Under the pieces are notes generated by a model, which was given only the letters and a program-made list of their open reading frames with translations, made no database searches and was not told the DNA's origin. Positions 22,416-38,400 of a stretch of DNA of 64,000 bases are shown piece by piece. A program made the position numbers and the translations under genes. How positions within the stretch are numbered: position 1 is the first letter of the stretch; every line of letters begins with the position of its first letter. The stretch is taken from assembly GCA_009103225.1 (NCBI GenBank), contig RHPI01003330.1, positions 219,308-283,307 of the forward strand, read 5' to 3'. Source of the DNA: Chlorokybus atmophyticus (taxonomy: Eukaryota > Streptophyta > Chlorokybophyceae > Chlorokybales > Chlorokybaceae).

Positions 22416-25312
22416 ATGCAGAGGCTGCTGCCCGTCGCTGCGCGGGCTGCAACCCGCAGCCTGACTGGGCGAAGTGCGTTGAGAAGCGCCATCGGTGGTC
22501 AAAGCAGGATTGCGTACAGCAGTGCTCCAGCAGCTGCTCCTTCGGATCATATGGAGGTGAGGACGATGCCTTGCACGGTCTGATGGTTGTGGTATCACAT
22601 GTATTTTACAAGAAGTGCGTAAGCCTGTTGATCTGATAGATGCACCGTACTTGGTCCAAGTGCTTTTCAGGACATATGAAACACTCAAGTTCATACCGGC
22701 AATATCATGCATTTTCACACAACCGCATACGCATGCGCAAGTGACAGTGGCAATAAGTTTCAACAGCCGTTGTAGATTGCCGGCCAGTTGTAGCAGTAAC
22801 GTTGGTGTGCGGGCTATGTAAGCTTGATGGTTGCTTTGCAATCGTTCTGCACGCAGTCCGTGTTTTGCATACAACTTGCAGTTGCAGGTTCCATTGCAGT
22901 ACTCAACACTTGCTGCTTCATGCTGACCATTATAAAGCAGCAAGTGGTCAGTAAGCATAGAACTCTGCTGCTGCAATCTGTGCCATGAATGGGGATGGTC
23001 TCAGCAGACATTATTTAACGGCATTGTCACTGCAGGTGTTTGTGGATGGTGACTCTGTGCAAGTACCAAAAGGTGTCACAGTACTTCAAGCATGCGAAGC
23101 CGCGGGCATTGACATCCCGCGCTTCTGCTACCACCAGCGGCTATCTATTGCTGGCAACTGCCGCATGTGCCTGGTCGAGGTTAGTATGCCAGCGTGAGTT
23201 GTTGCAACTCAGTGTGCCTTTTGACTTATGCGCGCTTGTTTCTGTGGTACTTTTGTTTTTGCTGCTCACTTAATTCTTGCACCAGGTTGAGAAATCTCCC
23301 AAGCCTGTTGCATCCTGTGCAATGCCTGCTATGCCTGGCATGAAGATTAAAACGGGAACTCCGCTCGTGAAGAAAGCCCGCGAGGGCGTGATGGAGTTCT
23401 TGCTGTTGAATCACCCACTAGATTGTCCCATCTGTGATCAGGGCGGTGAATGTGACTTGCAAGATCAGTCTATGATCTACGGCTCGGATCGTGGTCGGTT
23501 CACTGAGTACAAGCGATCAGTGGTTGACAAAAACCTTGGCCCACTTGTCAAGACTGTTATGACACGCTGCATCCACTGCACTCGTTGTGTGCGATTCTCT
23601 GCGGAAGTGGCTGGCGTTGAAGTGAGTTGTAGCGGGTCGTATATTGCCATTCGAGCGCTTCACAGCATTTGTAAACCTACACGCACCACAGTACCTGACA
23701 ACAACTTTCACTTTTACAGGATCTTGGTATGACCGGACGTGGTACAAACTCAGAGATTGGCACGTATGTTGAGCGACTCATGAGCAGTGAACTGTCTGGA
23801 AATGTGATCGACCTTTGCCCAGTTGGTGCCTTGACCTCAAAGCCGTACGCGTTCACTGCCCGTAACTGGGAGCTGAAGAGCACGGAGTCTGTTGACGTCT
23901 TGGATGCGCTTGGCAGCAACATCCGTATCGACTCGCGTGGGTCAGAGGTCATGCGCATCTTGCCACGCTTGAATGAGAATGTCAACGAGGAGTGGATCTC
24001 AGACAAGACTCGTTTTGCATATGATGGACTGAAGCGCCAGCGCTTGACGGCACCCATGGTGAAGACAGAGGGCAGTCTGGCGCCCACCACCTGGCCAAAA
24101 GCGCTTGAAGCAATTGCGGACAAGCTGAAGGGCTTGAAAGGTGATGAGATGATGGCGGTTGCTGGCAAGCTGGCAGATGCTGAGGCCATCATTGCACTCA
24201 AGGACTTCATGAACCGATTGGGCAGTGGCCGTCTTGCATGCGAAGGTGATGCGCCAGATGTGGAGGCAGACGTGCGCTCAAGTTACCTTGCCAACACTGG
24301 CATTTCGCGCATGGAGGATGCGGATCTGCTCTTGCTTGTTGGCACAGATCCCCGTACAGAAGCTCCAGTGTTAAATGCCCGTCTTCGCAAGGCCTCTGTC
24401 TATGGCAACCTGAAGGTTGCGCACATAGGGCCTGATCTCAAGCTTACGTATCCTAGCGAGCATCTTGGAACAGATGTCAACACACTCATTGAAGTTGCCG
24501 AGGGGCGTCATCCATTCTGCACAAAGCTGGCCAGTGCCAAGAGGCCAATGATTATTGTTGGCACTTCTGTCATGAAGCGCACCGATCGCGACACCGTATT
24601 GTCTGCTCTCCATGAGATCACTGAGCATGCTGGTGTGGTGCGCGACGACTGGAATGGCTACAACGTGTTGCATGTCAGTGCTGGTCGTGTTGCTGGCTTG
24701 GATCTTGGTTTCCTACCAGGACCACAGGCGGCTGTTACCAAGACCCCTGTGAAGTTCCTCTACCTGTTGGGCGCAGATGACTTTGACCTGTCCACAATCT
24801 CAGATGACGCATTTGTTGTTTACCAAGGACACCATGGTGACCGCGGTGCCCACAGAGCAGATGTCATTCTGCCAGCGGCTGCGTACACAGAAAAGGAAGG
24901 TACATATGTGAACACTGAAGGGCGTGTACAACGCACCAAGGCTGCTGTTAGCATCGTGGGAGATTCGCGCGACGACTGGAAGATCATCCGAGCGCTGTCA
25001 GAGATTGCGGGGGTCAAGCTGCCTTACGACACAGTTGCTGGCATTCGAGCACGATTGGCAGAGATCGCCCCGCACTTGGCTCGCGTGGATGCAGTTGAGC
25101 AGCCTCTCTGGCTCAATGGCGACGCATTGGCACATCACCCCAAGGGAGAGTTCTCAGACGCGCCTTTTGACAGGGCGTTCTCCAACTTTTACATGACTGA
25201 TGCCATTTCCAGGGCGTCGAGAACCATGGCGAAGTGTGTTGCTGCTCGCGAAGCCGAAAAGAAGCGTGCGGAGCATGGTACAGGTATCCCCGCAGGTGTC
25301 AAAGCATTGTAA
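22416..25312 (+). CDS. NDUFS1: NADH dehydrogenase (ubiquinone) 75-kDa iron-sulfur subunit, mitochondrial
   Basis: Core subunit of respiratory complex I that carries electrons from NADH through iron-sulfur clusters N1b, N4 and N5 in the matrix arm. Exons: 22416-22556, 23036-23179, 23286-23621 and 23720-25312, together 737 residues, close to the family norm. The first exon is a typical mitochondrial presequence rich in Arg, Ala and Ser without acids ([16 protein letters not shown]). Cluster ligands are visible: [15 protein letters not shown] (2Fe-2S), [20 protein letters not shown] (N5/N4 region) and [10 protein letters not shown], then [20 protein letters not shown]. The long last exon holds the molybdopterin-oxidoreductase-like domain ([39 protein letters not shown]). 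All four exons join in phase 0 with GT-AG introns. A nuclear location is normal for this gene. Confidence 0.98.
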
Positions 25313-26548
25313 CTGTACGCCCTCTTGTATGTACACTCGTGTCGTATATTAGACACATTAGGCTGTTGGTATTGAGACCATCACATTGTCCTGGTTTGTG
25401 GATGGATTACTGCAAATCTAGCTAGGTTGGTACGTAGGACCTCTGATGAACAGCGCTGCGGCTTAGCTGTGCCAGAACGGTGGTGCAAAGTGTCCAACAT
25501 GTCAGTTACGAAAGTTCAGCTATTGTGATGTGTTGCCAAACATCAGCTTGTGTGTACTTGTACAGAAAATGCGGTAGGGGTATTGTACTTGTACCCTTCC
25601 GCTATTGGTCTGATTGCCTGCGTTTACCCACATTTCTGCTGGCAGTGACAAAATGTGTTAGTATCCTGCCACGCTCACAATGATTATAAAACACAGAATT
25701 AAAACTTTTGCCAGCTTGCTACCTGATTGCAAGGATTTTCTGCAGTGAAACATTACCCTTCCATGTAATTGTGTACAGTGCTTTACTACACAAGTTGTGT
25801 GCAGGTCATCTTTATCCAACGCTCAGTGCCATGATCATCATTTACAGCAAGGTTGGCAGCAGTCACAACTTGAGTGCTGGTAAGCATGTTAACATGGATA
25901 CGGTATGAAGGTATTAAGGTTGATGCTTGCTAAGTAAGCATCACTCAAAACATGGCTGAGTAAGTTTGAGTAGAGACAGACACATCGTAACGACAGGTTG
26001 GAGTACTCTATGCCATTCAAATTTTGTGACATATGCACAGCATTGCATATTTTCTACACTGTGCATATTCAATAGATCTGGTTGGGGCTGATGTGCACAA
26101 ACATCGTTGACAGAATGTATGATGTAGCATGAACTATTGACTATTCCCTAGAGTACCAAATGTTCTTCTGAAGGCCAATTGGTGTACAACTTCGCTGTGG
26201 CTAATGTTATCATAACATTGTGTCACAGGACGATGTTTGGTCATCTACAGATTTGATACTTCAGTGACTGCGTATCATAATGCAGTTAGGGCATGTGGCA
26301 AAATGGCAGGTGCACATAAATGTTCCCCTACACCCCAGTGCATAACCAACAAAGTGGAGAAAGGTACAATACTCCTAGTATTACAACGCACACAAGAAAA
26401 TTGTCAACATACCCTCAACTACCTCAGCTCTACTTGTGCCAATGCTGGCGCCGACTACTCTTGGTACAAACTCCCACCTCGAAGCTTAGTGCGAAGGGTG
26501 GCTAACTATGTATCTGCAGGCTATTGAAGTTCTACTGCCTAGCTGGAG
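25313..26548. other. Convergent 3' spacer, no gene seen
   Basis: About 1.2 kb of AT-rich sequence between the NDUFS1 and MATE stop codons, holding both 3' UTRs. No repeats or coding sequence are recognised. Confidence 0.5.
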
Positions 26549-29220
<2,672 letters not shown>

Positions 29221-30300
29221 CAAAGCCGGCCCCGCCGACGACCCGCACCCCGCCGCCGCCGCAACCTACTGGGCGAAGCTGCTAGTTGCTTGTGTCCACG
29301 CTGTGACACTGCTACTGCTGATGAACCTCTTCTGCTCTGGACCGAAGTTGTATGTTCAAGCGATTGCTTGCAATCACCACAGGAGGAAAGCCTGCTATTC
29401 TTCTGGCTCGCATACACCGCGTATCGAACCATTTCCGCGGCTGACCGCGGCAATGGTGGCAAGCCGTGGTTAATTGTTAACCATCCGACCACGAGGGGCC
29501 AGGGTTTCAACCGGTTAGCCTGGTGTTACGGTCGAATTAACTGTCGCGACCGCTCTCGTTTGGTGGAAAGCGAGCGCGGCCTCCGAACCGAGGTTGCCTT
29601 TTGACTCGTTCTGGTTAGTTGGCACCGTGACACAAGCCATGAAGAGCACCGCAGCGATACGCAATCGTGAGGGGCAGATCGAAAATCGACTGCCATCGAC
29701 TGCCAGCTGCAAGCCCCCTTCCTCTCTCAGCCTGCCAGCCCTTGGCTGTGCTGCCGCGGACCCACCGCAGAGGCGTGTCAGCATATTGGTTGGCATTGCG
29801 TTATGCGATAATTTGATTGACAACTGTTGTCCTAGTGGCTTGGCGGCTAACGGCGCTTTTCGTTGTGTGCCCCCGAGCGGATTGCAAACTGCCATGACCC
29901 GCCGAGTCATCAACCGCACGCGCTTTTCGAGCTCTCAAGCCAGGAGTTTGGGGGTCCCTCGGGCATTGCAATCTCCGCGGGAGTCGCCACGCCTCCGATC
30001 TCTAGGAAACTCGGGACACAAAATGCCTTAAATGGCCACTGGCCAGGGATTGATTTCTCTGTGCAGGAAAATTCGGAGCTGCCATTTGTTCGGACGGCGC
30101 TGAAGGATCTGGATCTGGACCTTTTCCGCTCGTACGGACACTGACCGACCGCCCCTCCCGTGGTGCAACTTTCCCGCCAAAACGATAAACAAGGATTGGC
30201 TGGCGACAACTGGTAACAGAAGCGCACCCTGATCGTTAACGCCTGCGTCGAGCGGACCTCTCACGGGCGGAGGCCTGCATGTCAGCAGTGTCTCCATTGA
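29221..30300. other. GC-rich non-coding island upstream of MATE
   Basis: About 1.1 kb of GC-rich sequence just upstream of the MATE start, bounded abruptly by AT-rich DNA near 30300. It should contain the MATE promoter. Open frames on both strands (for example 29515-29919 -, 29594-30031 +) overlap each other and show no family motif, so no gene is called. Confidence 0.45.
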
Positions 30301-30977
30301 GAGGAAAACTCTGTTGACACGAATTGTGTCAAGTCGTGTAGTGTATTACTGTGAATGCACAAGTCTAAGCAAAGTCAGTGCCTTTTTCATAATTGATACA
30401 TGATAACTTGGAACGGACTTGTAGGCTACAGAAGGCCTTTCGAAGTTGTGTCACATGCGTAAAAAGGCCTAGTTTATAAGGCCTTTCTACGTACATGAAT
30501 GAGGAGTCAACGTGGTGCGTCATATATAAAAGTTTTCAACGGGATGTCTTCGTTTGATCACATGTTGCTGTACGAAAGCATAATATTGCGCAATAGTACG
30601 CTTTCAACTACAAAGACTTCGTCACTCAATGGCATTTTTTATTTAACATGCATTTCACTATTTTATGTGTTATTTGCATAAAACGTATTATACGATGATT
30701 ATATAATTAAAACGACACTATTTCACTAAAACGTTTTAACACAACCAATGCTTATTGGTATTGCATTTATTGAAAATGTATTGTAACTTTTGTGCACATG
30801 CAAATGAGGTCCATATATGTTTCAACATAAGCTATAAATTTATCATAGCGTGCAACTTACACGCTAGGTTGAAGCGCGACGACTGTTCTTTAACAATTGG
30901 TTAGTATAAATGTAAATTAGCATCAATCATAAAACTTGGTATATTAAACAACCAATGTACCAAGTTGATAGTTGTTA

Positions 30978-31018
30978 ATATATATATATATATGTGTATG
31001 TATGTATATATATACATA
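30978..31018. repeat. (TA)n/(TG)n microsatellite
   Basis: Alternating tata and tgtatg units within AT-rich spacer. Confidence 0.8.
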
Positions 31019-31625
31019 TCTGCGAGTAGATACTAGGTATTACATAAGGCGTATTGGATGCATGCAAGCGGACCAACTCAACATGTGCATGCCCGCTTGC
31101 TATTTATTGTCATATCATGATATACAGCAAAATAGATGCATTAATGGGCTAGGGGGCATAGCTCATTACACAGACTATCTCGTAAGTCCATCTCAAACCT
31201 ATATTATGGATTTAATGTTATTAAATATGTGAGCTTACCATATCATATTGAATCATGCAAATTATGGCACAATTTGCTCATAGCAAAAATTTGTTTTAAA
31301 ATAATATATGTTGTCGACAATTTTAGTTGATGTGCATGTACACCATACAATTGCGTCAATTGATCACATATATTAATCTTTGTAAATTGTGACTCGTATG
31401 ACAGCAATACTATGCGAATAAAATGTCACGTGCTTACGTGCAATACACATATAAATATGAAAGTACATGCTGATTGACAAAATGTTCACATAAGTGCAGC
31501 AACAATGGTTTACCAGCTAACAATNAGTATCTATAATCCCAAATGCCGTAATTGCTATAACGGTCGGAACATGGCTGCATGCACTTTGACAAGTTCAGCT
31601 TTCGCTGCAATGCGCTTGAAAAGAA

Positions 31626-31647
31626 GGGGGGGGGGAGAGGGGGGGGG
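31626..31647. repeat. G-rich tract
   Basis: Two long G runs separated by aga, with a similar tract about 290 bases further on (31915-31936). G-quadruplex potential on the + strand; non-coding context. Confidence 0.6.
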
Positions 31648-32438
31648 TTTATTTGAACGTAGCCCGCATTAAATCCAATGCGAGGGCTTTTGTTCGATAG
31701 ATATGGTATGTCAGGTTGCACATAACATGTACGCTGCATGAACAGACATTAGGGATTCCGTTTAAGATGTTGTCCTGAATATTCTCACCATCGCTAGCCG
31801 ACAGCCATCTGCATTGCTTTTGTCCCATTTCGGTTGCATGTTGCGTGTGCAATATGAAAAGTATCGAACTGCGGTTGTGTGGCGATCAACGTGCAAAAAC
31901 GCAATAGTAACCTCCGTGGGGTGGGGGTGGGGGTGGAGTTGAAGACTTGTATGTCACAATGTTGATGATTGATGTCGCCAGCTGTGTTCATCAGCAGATC
32001 TACCCTGCACACTTTGACAGATGCAATATGCCATAACTGCTGTGCCCACTACCCCCTGCTCCCAACCCATCGGCGGCGTCAGCTGAGCTGATGTACGAGT
32101 GGCTGCGTAGCTGTTGCTTGAGTATGTTAAAACCTCGCTATCCCTACCTGAAGCAGGGCAAAGCGCGCTGCCTGTCCCTGCGTCATATGTTGTACGCATA
32201 TTGCATGCTTGTTCGCCCCATGTGAGCCCCATGCATGTAGTGACACTCGTGCGCATTGCAAGTCCCCTGTCGAGCGCAACTGTAGCCCGCTGACGTTGCC
32301 ATTGACGATAGCAGCAGTCATTGCGCAAGATTCGTGCACATTTACACTCTGATACGCTGCATTGCAAGCGCCGTATTGTGAGCGTCTCACGTTGCCTCAG
32401 CCCACTGGCGTCGCAACCAGCATTAGCATTGTGACCGT

Positions 32439-35400
32439 TTACGACTGTAGCTGTGGGTGGTCTGAGAGCAATGAAAACTGCTCCTTTAGGCGCCGCGCCA
32501 TTTGTTGCAGGTAGTCAACAGCGCGCCCAAGTTGCTCCTGCGCCGGAACATCAAAGTTGATGATGTTACTGATGTGCACCCCATGGAAGCTACTCAGTGC
32601 ATTGCCAAAACAGATGTGACTTGAAGATAAACGAGGCGTACCCTGTCCAGTTTGAGCAGATGCTCTAAAACAGGAGTGAGAAGCCTGCGCAGACGGTGCC
32701 ATTCGTCACTGCTATTGGTTGGTCGTCTGCTGCCTGGGGTTGCCTGATGTCTGGCATACGCCGGTTGCTGTGAAGTGCCTGCCTGGCGCGCGAGGTGGTA
32801 GTACAGGACATCAAGCATGTGTTCTACCAAATAAATTGTGTCTGCTAGCTCCCCGCTTTTTTGCTTGACAGCACGCGACAGCTCGAGCAATGCGAAGCGC
32901 CGTCTGTGCCGATAACTGTGCTGCTGCAGAGCAGCGTGTTCTGCCATAGCAACGCTTTCAATCTGTGCATCAATTTCATCTGGCGATAGCTGGTTGATGC
33001 CCTTCAAGCTGCTGAGTAGTTGTGCACGCTCTTCAACCATGGTTGACAGTTCGTGTGCAGTTTGCTGCAGCATGTCACCAAGCAATTGGAGTGTTGGCTC
33101 TGCGCGGCAATTCACATCAACGTAAGAACTACTACTCCTTGTTACACGCTGTTGTTGGTACAAGCAAATCAAGCAAATGAGGCCAAAGGTACCTTCCGTT
33201 GCAGCTTCAGGCGTCATTCTGCTCTGACTAGTGGTCGTGACAGGCAATACGAGCTGATGGTGCACAACAAGTGTGCGCAAGTACTCTGCCAGGTTGCATC
33301 GCAACTTGAGCAGTCCGCTGCGCAAAGCCTCTAGCGCCACACGGGTACCATGCTCCGCAGTTTGCGACTCTTGCAACCGAGTCAATTCCCGCAAATACTT
33401 GGACTTGGATCGATCGTTCAGACCAAAGTGGCGACGCATCAAAGTGAACATGTCTTTCCTATGCTTCAACTCCATCTCTTGTCGCCCTTTCCCTGCTATC
33501 CTGTTACCAAATGGCTAGTCAAGCTCACCAGCTTTGGCGCACCAACATTGCAAGATAAAGACAATGTGTGGCTGTTGGACCAAGCTTGTATTGGCCTGAC
33601 CTGGCCAAAATGCCTGTCACAAGCTTGATGTTCTCGAGGTCTTCCTCTTTGGCGAGAGCTCCCCGATCACTGAGGATGCGGGACATGACGCGATCGTGAG
33701 CTCCCATGAAGTCCATGACCTGCATGTGGTTTCATGCGTACAACGTTACATCTCGCAAGCGACTACATGTGCATGCCTGTACAACAACCACACAAGCAAC
33801 ACACAATAACCCATGCAAGGCTGCAGCACCTGTTGACGGATTGCCAGGTTATCGGGTAAAGCGGCGAGGACGTTGTTTATCAATCGTAACACGGGAGCCA
33901 GCAGCATGTGGTAACGGTGCGCCTGTGAGACAGCTGCTGAAGTTCGCAGAGACATGCCACTGATGCCGAGATCTTCATCATCGCCTTCAACAGCAACATC
34001 CAGTGCTCGGCAGCTAATGAGGTGCATCAACACCCCTTCCGAAAGCAGCAACTCTGAGCCGTTGATGCCATTCACAGTCTTCTGTTGTAGCTGAGCAATG
34101 CTCAACAACAGGGTTACTTGCGCCTGGGAGGTATAAAGTCTGCGGAGAGACTGCAAACTGGGCAGCAGGATGGTCTGAGCTGGCGTACTACTCAAATCAC
34201 TCAGAATGGCATGCAGAAGCCCCTTTCTTTGCATAGCGCCTGGCAACACCTATAGAGCACGCCGCATGTCACACGCATGCTCAGCAAGCAATGTTGCCGA
34301 CACGTACATGTTGTTTGCTGTTAGCATGCATCACAACCCACAAGAAAATCAACGCACATAGCCATGAATGGTGTGGATAAGGAAGGAGCCATTCAAATGA
34401 GATGGCACAAGCAAGCGTTCCATGGTGCAGTACTGCATGCTGGTGACCACTGCATGGATTGGAAGGCACCATACCAAGACTGACCTGATGACTTATGCGC
34501 ACATAGGCAGGCGTCCTCAGCATGCACTCTACAACTCATGGTGCCAGCAACTGTCATGCCACACAGTCATCATGCAGCAAACAACGCATCCCTGCACTGT
34601 ACCTGATACCGATCCATATTCAGCAATCCTTCAGCTGCATAGTGTGCCAGTGTGCGTACGACCTCACTTGCTCCCACCGCATCTCTTGCAACGACCGCCA
34701 GGATGTTGCTGCATGATGATCGTATAAGATCGGCATTAGCAACCTGCAGAGCAGTTGCCTCTTTGTCAACTTGTGCAAGGATGTCTTCTCTTTCCTCCTG
34801 GATGCTGCTATCCGACAGAAGGATGTTCAACACCTGCACAGTACACTCTGTTATTGGTGTTGACATGCAAACAAGGTATCTATAAATTATGTACAGCATA
34901 GCCATCAGCTTTAATGTCCGATTACAATCTGTGGACTTGCTGACAGCATTATCTGTACCTCAGCAGGGACATCTCGATACGCTGTTGCCTGGCAGTACTG
35001 CGCATAGGTAAGCAGTGCGCCATACAGACGTCTGCGAACAGCCTCCGTGCTATCCGCGTAAGTGAGGGCATCAACGAGGTGACGAAACAAACTGACACAC
35101 TGCATGACCGGCAACTGCGCGGCTGGCTTCACTAAGTCCAAGTATGTGACATAATCTGTGTCACCAGGGGAAGCTGCAAGTTGCTGCTCTTGCAGCTTAG
35201 CCATGCCTGTAAGCACCACCTGCAGAACACACCGTCAGCATGCGCTGTATGCATCATGGAGAATACTCCACCATGCATAAGGGAGGATACTCCTTGATGC
35301 ATACTTAGTTTTGGGGGGCGGGGGGAGGTGTCAATGGTTACCTGTGATAATGACACCCGCATTTTTGATGTCACCATGCTGCTGGTGATCAGGTCAAGGG

Positions 35401-38400
35401 AGGCATCTACAAGCTGAAAAAGCAGCGCAGCTTGGCCCCCAACTTCTGATATCAAGTCCGAACATCGCGCAAGAGAAACCTCGATTATCTGCTGCCATCC
35501 TTCCAGCAGATGCTGCCTTCCCGCCAGCTCCTCCTCACGCTGGTTTTGCACCACGGCATCTTCAACAGCAGACTGGACAGCTTCACGCAGGGCATGCAAC
35601 CGTGACTGATTGCCAGGTGCGGCTGAGCCCAAAACTGACTCTAGGCGTTTTGCCTCCTGCGGACCAATGCACACCCTGTCACAATGTTGAGCCAGGACAA
35701 AGCAACATTCTGCTTGAAAACACGTGTTGGTATACGCTTGCCTGCAACAGTGCATCCTGGAATGCTTCAACATCAATGAGGTGCTCCCCACGCCCATTGA
35801 CTGTGCGGACACCGCCTTCTGAGCATGATGCTGTTGATGACAGAAGTTCGCTCACTCTCATCTCTTTTCTCAGACGCTCTGCTTCTGGAGAGGCTGTACT
35901 GGCTGGCTCTATCAATAATTGCTTCATGAGGTCCAGCAGCTCCAGAACCAGTGGCCGCGTGCGCATGGAAGTGTATCCATTTGTGGTAAAGTCGCTGGGC
36001 ACAACAGCCAATGTGTCGCTGGCAGGTTGCACGAAGAGCACCTGCAAGTGACGCACAGCAATGCATAACAGGCATGACGCTTATCATTAAGCCAACACCA
36101 ATAAACGCACTGAACATACATATTAAGGAACAACCAATCCTTCGGCGAGCGCACCTGAAGAAGGCGCATGCACCTATTGCGCTGTGATTTAATGTCCAGA
36201 TCCGCCACATGCAAGGCAATGGTTGCGATTTCCAGAAGCCATGCGCGTTGGTGCAAACTGCACGAATGCATTGTAGTTGGTCAGTATACAGGTGGTGTAT
36301 AGAGCCAGCTGAAATGCTAGGATAGCTGCAGGATGTGCTGAGAAGCAATACGTACCTTGATATCCTCCATTCTGGTTCTGCATGCTCAGGCAAGGGCTCC
36401 GAACACAGCACCGATATCTGCTGTGTGAACAGATCAAATTCCCTGCTTGTCAGGAGGTTACACGTTGGGTTGCTTGTTACTGAGTCCGCATTCAACTGAT
36501 ACAGGAGCCTGAAGCAGAGCTCAAAGAGTGTAGCGTTGATTTCAGGAGCCTCCATATCCTCTATAAACTTCAATATGATTTTTAGACAATTGTAGTCACC
36601 ACGTGGATCCAACTGTGACTGTTCTATAGGCCGCCCACTACAGTCATATCTGCAACCACAAATGAAGGTCATGCGAGAAGCACAAAATGGCCAAAAACAT
36701 CTGCTTAGATGCGTACCCAAGAAGAAGATGGGCTGCATTAGGCTGAGGACGTTGAAGATTGGACAAGAGTAGCTGAAAAATCAACGAGTACGAAGGCACA
36801 GAATCTGCAAGAGAATCCGATGCAGAAACCGTGTTGTGCGCTGACTCAGCCAAACGTGCGGCGTAACCCTGGGAGCAAGCAGAGCTTGGGCATCAGGACA
36901 AGCTCAATGTTTTCAGCTAATTTCAGCTTTGAATGTTTGGTCATATTGTGACGCTTGTGGCACATCAGCGAGGACAGACTTCAGCAATCACCAATTGTAT
37001 TGTCAGGCACGTCATACACCACGTAGCACAGCTAGTAGCGGTGCAACCGAACCTGTTTGATGCGGTCCTGGGCTCCCGCTTCCACAATCATAGGGACAAT
37101 TCTGTCGATGCGTGTTGCAAGGTCAGAAAACAACTGGATGCTGTATCGCTGTATGGCAGCATTGTATTCGTAATTGACGTAGTCAAGAAGGAGCACAAGA
37201 AGTTTTTGATTGCGAACGAGGACTTGGTCGAGCGTTTGAGGAATTACACCAGCCTTTGATAACCTGATTGAACCTTGGTTAGCAAATGAAATGAATGAAA
37301 TTCACAGTGTGTGCATATCACAGCCTGTAGACCGAACGCGCTGGGTGCAAGTACCTGATGTCGTGTACAAACGATTGATCTCGTTGTAGAACAACTAGCA
37401 ATAGCTGCAGAGACAGGAGCACAGAACACTCTTCAAGGAACCCGTAAGACTGCTCAGCGCGGTCAGGCATCGCCCGATCCGCACCAGGAGCTAAAATAAA
37501 GATGACTGTCTGGTATAGAGCGCTTTCTCCAAGAATATTCTGCCAGATTTAACAAGGATTGGCAACAACAAGCGACTACTTGTTAATCCAGCTTACAGCA
37601 GCCTGCCATACTGCAGCTGCTCCAGTTGGCAACAAATATTGAAGCAATAAACATTGAAAACCAATGGCTTCTGAAACACCTGCATGAGTTCCGCGTGTGG
37701 AGGAGTTGCTTGTTGTGCACCACCGGTGCTTATCGTGTTTTGTTCAGTGTCCTTTGCAGCGGTCATAGATGTGGCAGTATTCTGCAGGAGGCTGCAGGGT
37801 GATATGTGTGTCATGTGCTAATTCTCAGCAGCCCAGTTGGCATTACCACAACACCAATGTGCGCAGCTCACCCCAAGAAGTACTCCAGGCAAGCAGTGGC
37901 AACCTCCCACTTCTGTGAGGGCACCTTGTACTGACGTTGTGCGAAATAGATAAATACGTGGTCTCGCACAAAGTGAAAATACTTAGCGTCCCGTTGCATA
38001 TGCGTTGAAGTTGCAAGTGGTCGCTGCAGCTTCTGAAGCGCGTTGAGCAGTTTGATCAGTCCTAGTGTTGCAGGGTACTGCTCTTCCCGAGACTCAACCT
38101 CATTGAGCTCAGTGATTGCATCATACTGAGAGGCAGGAGGAGCGCTGGTTCCCCCGTTGCCATTGAAGTCCTGCCATGACATTCAGTTTGGCCAATTACA
38201 CAGTGCCAGACCTAGCTGCCTATCGCAAGCAATGTGAAAGTAACCTGCAGAGTGCCTATTTCCTCCATAAGTGTCCATATGCGCTCAGCCAGCTCTGGAG
38301 CAAAGGCGAAAGCAGCGATTGTTTCACGCAGAGCACCCTGAATGCACTTGAGAATTATGGCACATGCACATATGTGCAAGAATGCATGCCAGCAAGCATG

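Larger units (their letters stand above)
30301..32438. other. AT-rich spacer, no gene seen
   Basis: About 2.1 kb of AT-rich DNA downstream of NUP205. It holds three aggcct-centred words (30430-30490), a TA/TG microsatellite (30978-31018), G tracts at 31626-31647 and 31915-31936, and a single N at 31525. No coding sequence is recognised. Confidence 0.5.

Noticed and set aside
29515-30031. Overlapping open frames in the GC-rich island as genes or a transposon
   Set aside because: Both strands open simply because of GC content; no motif or terminal repeats recognised.
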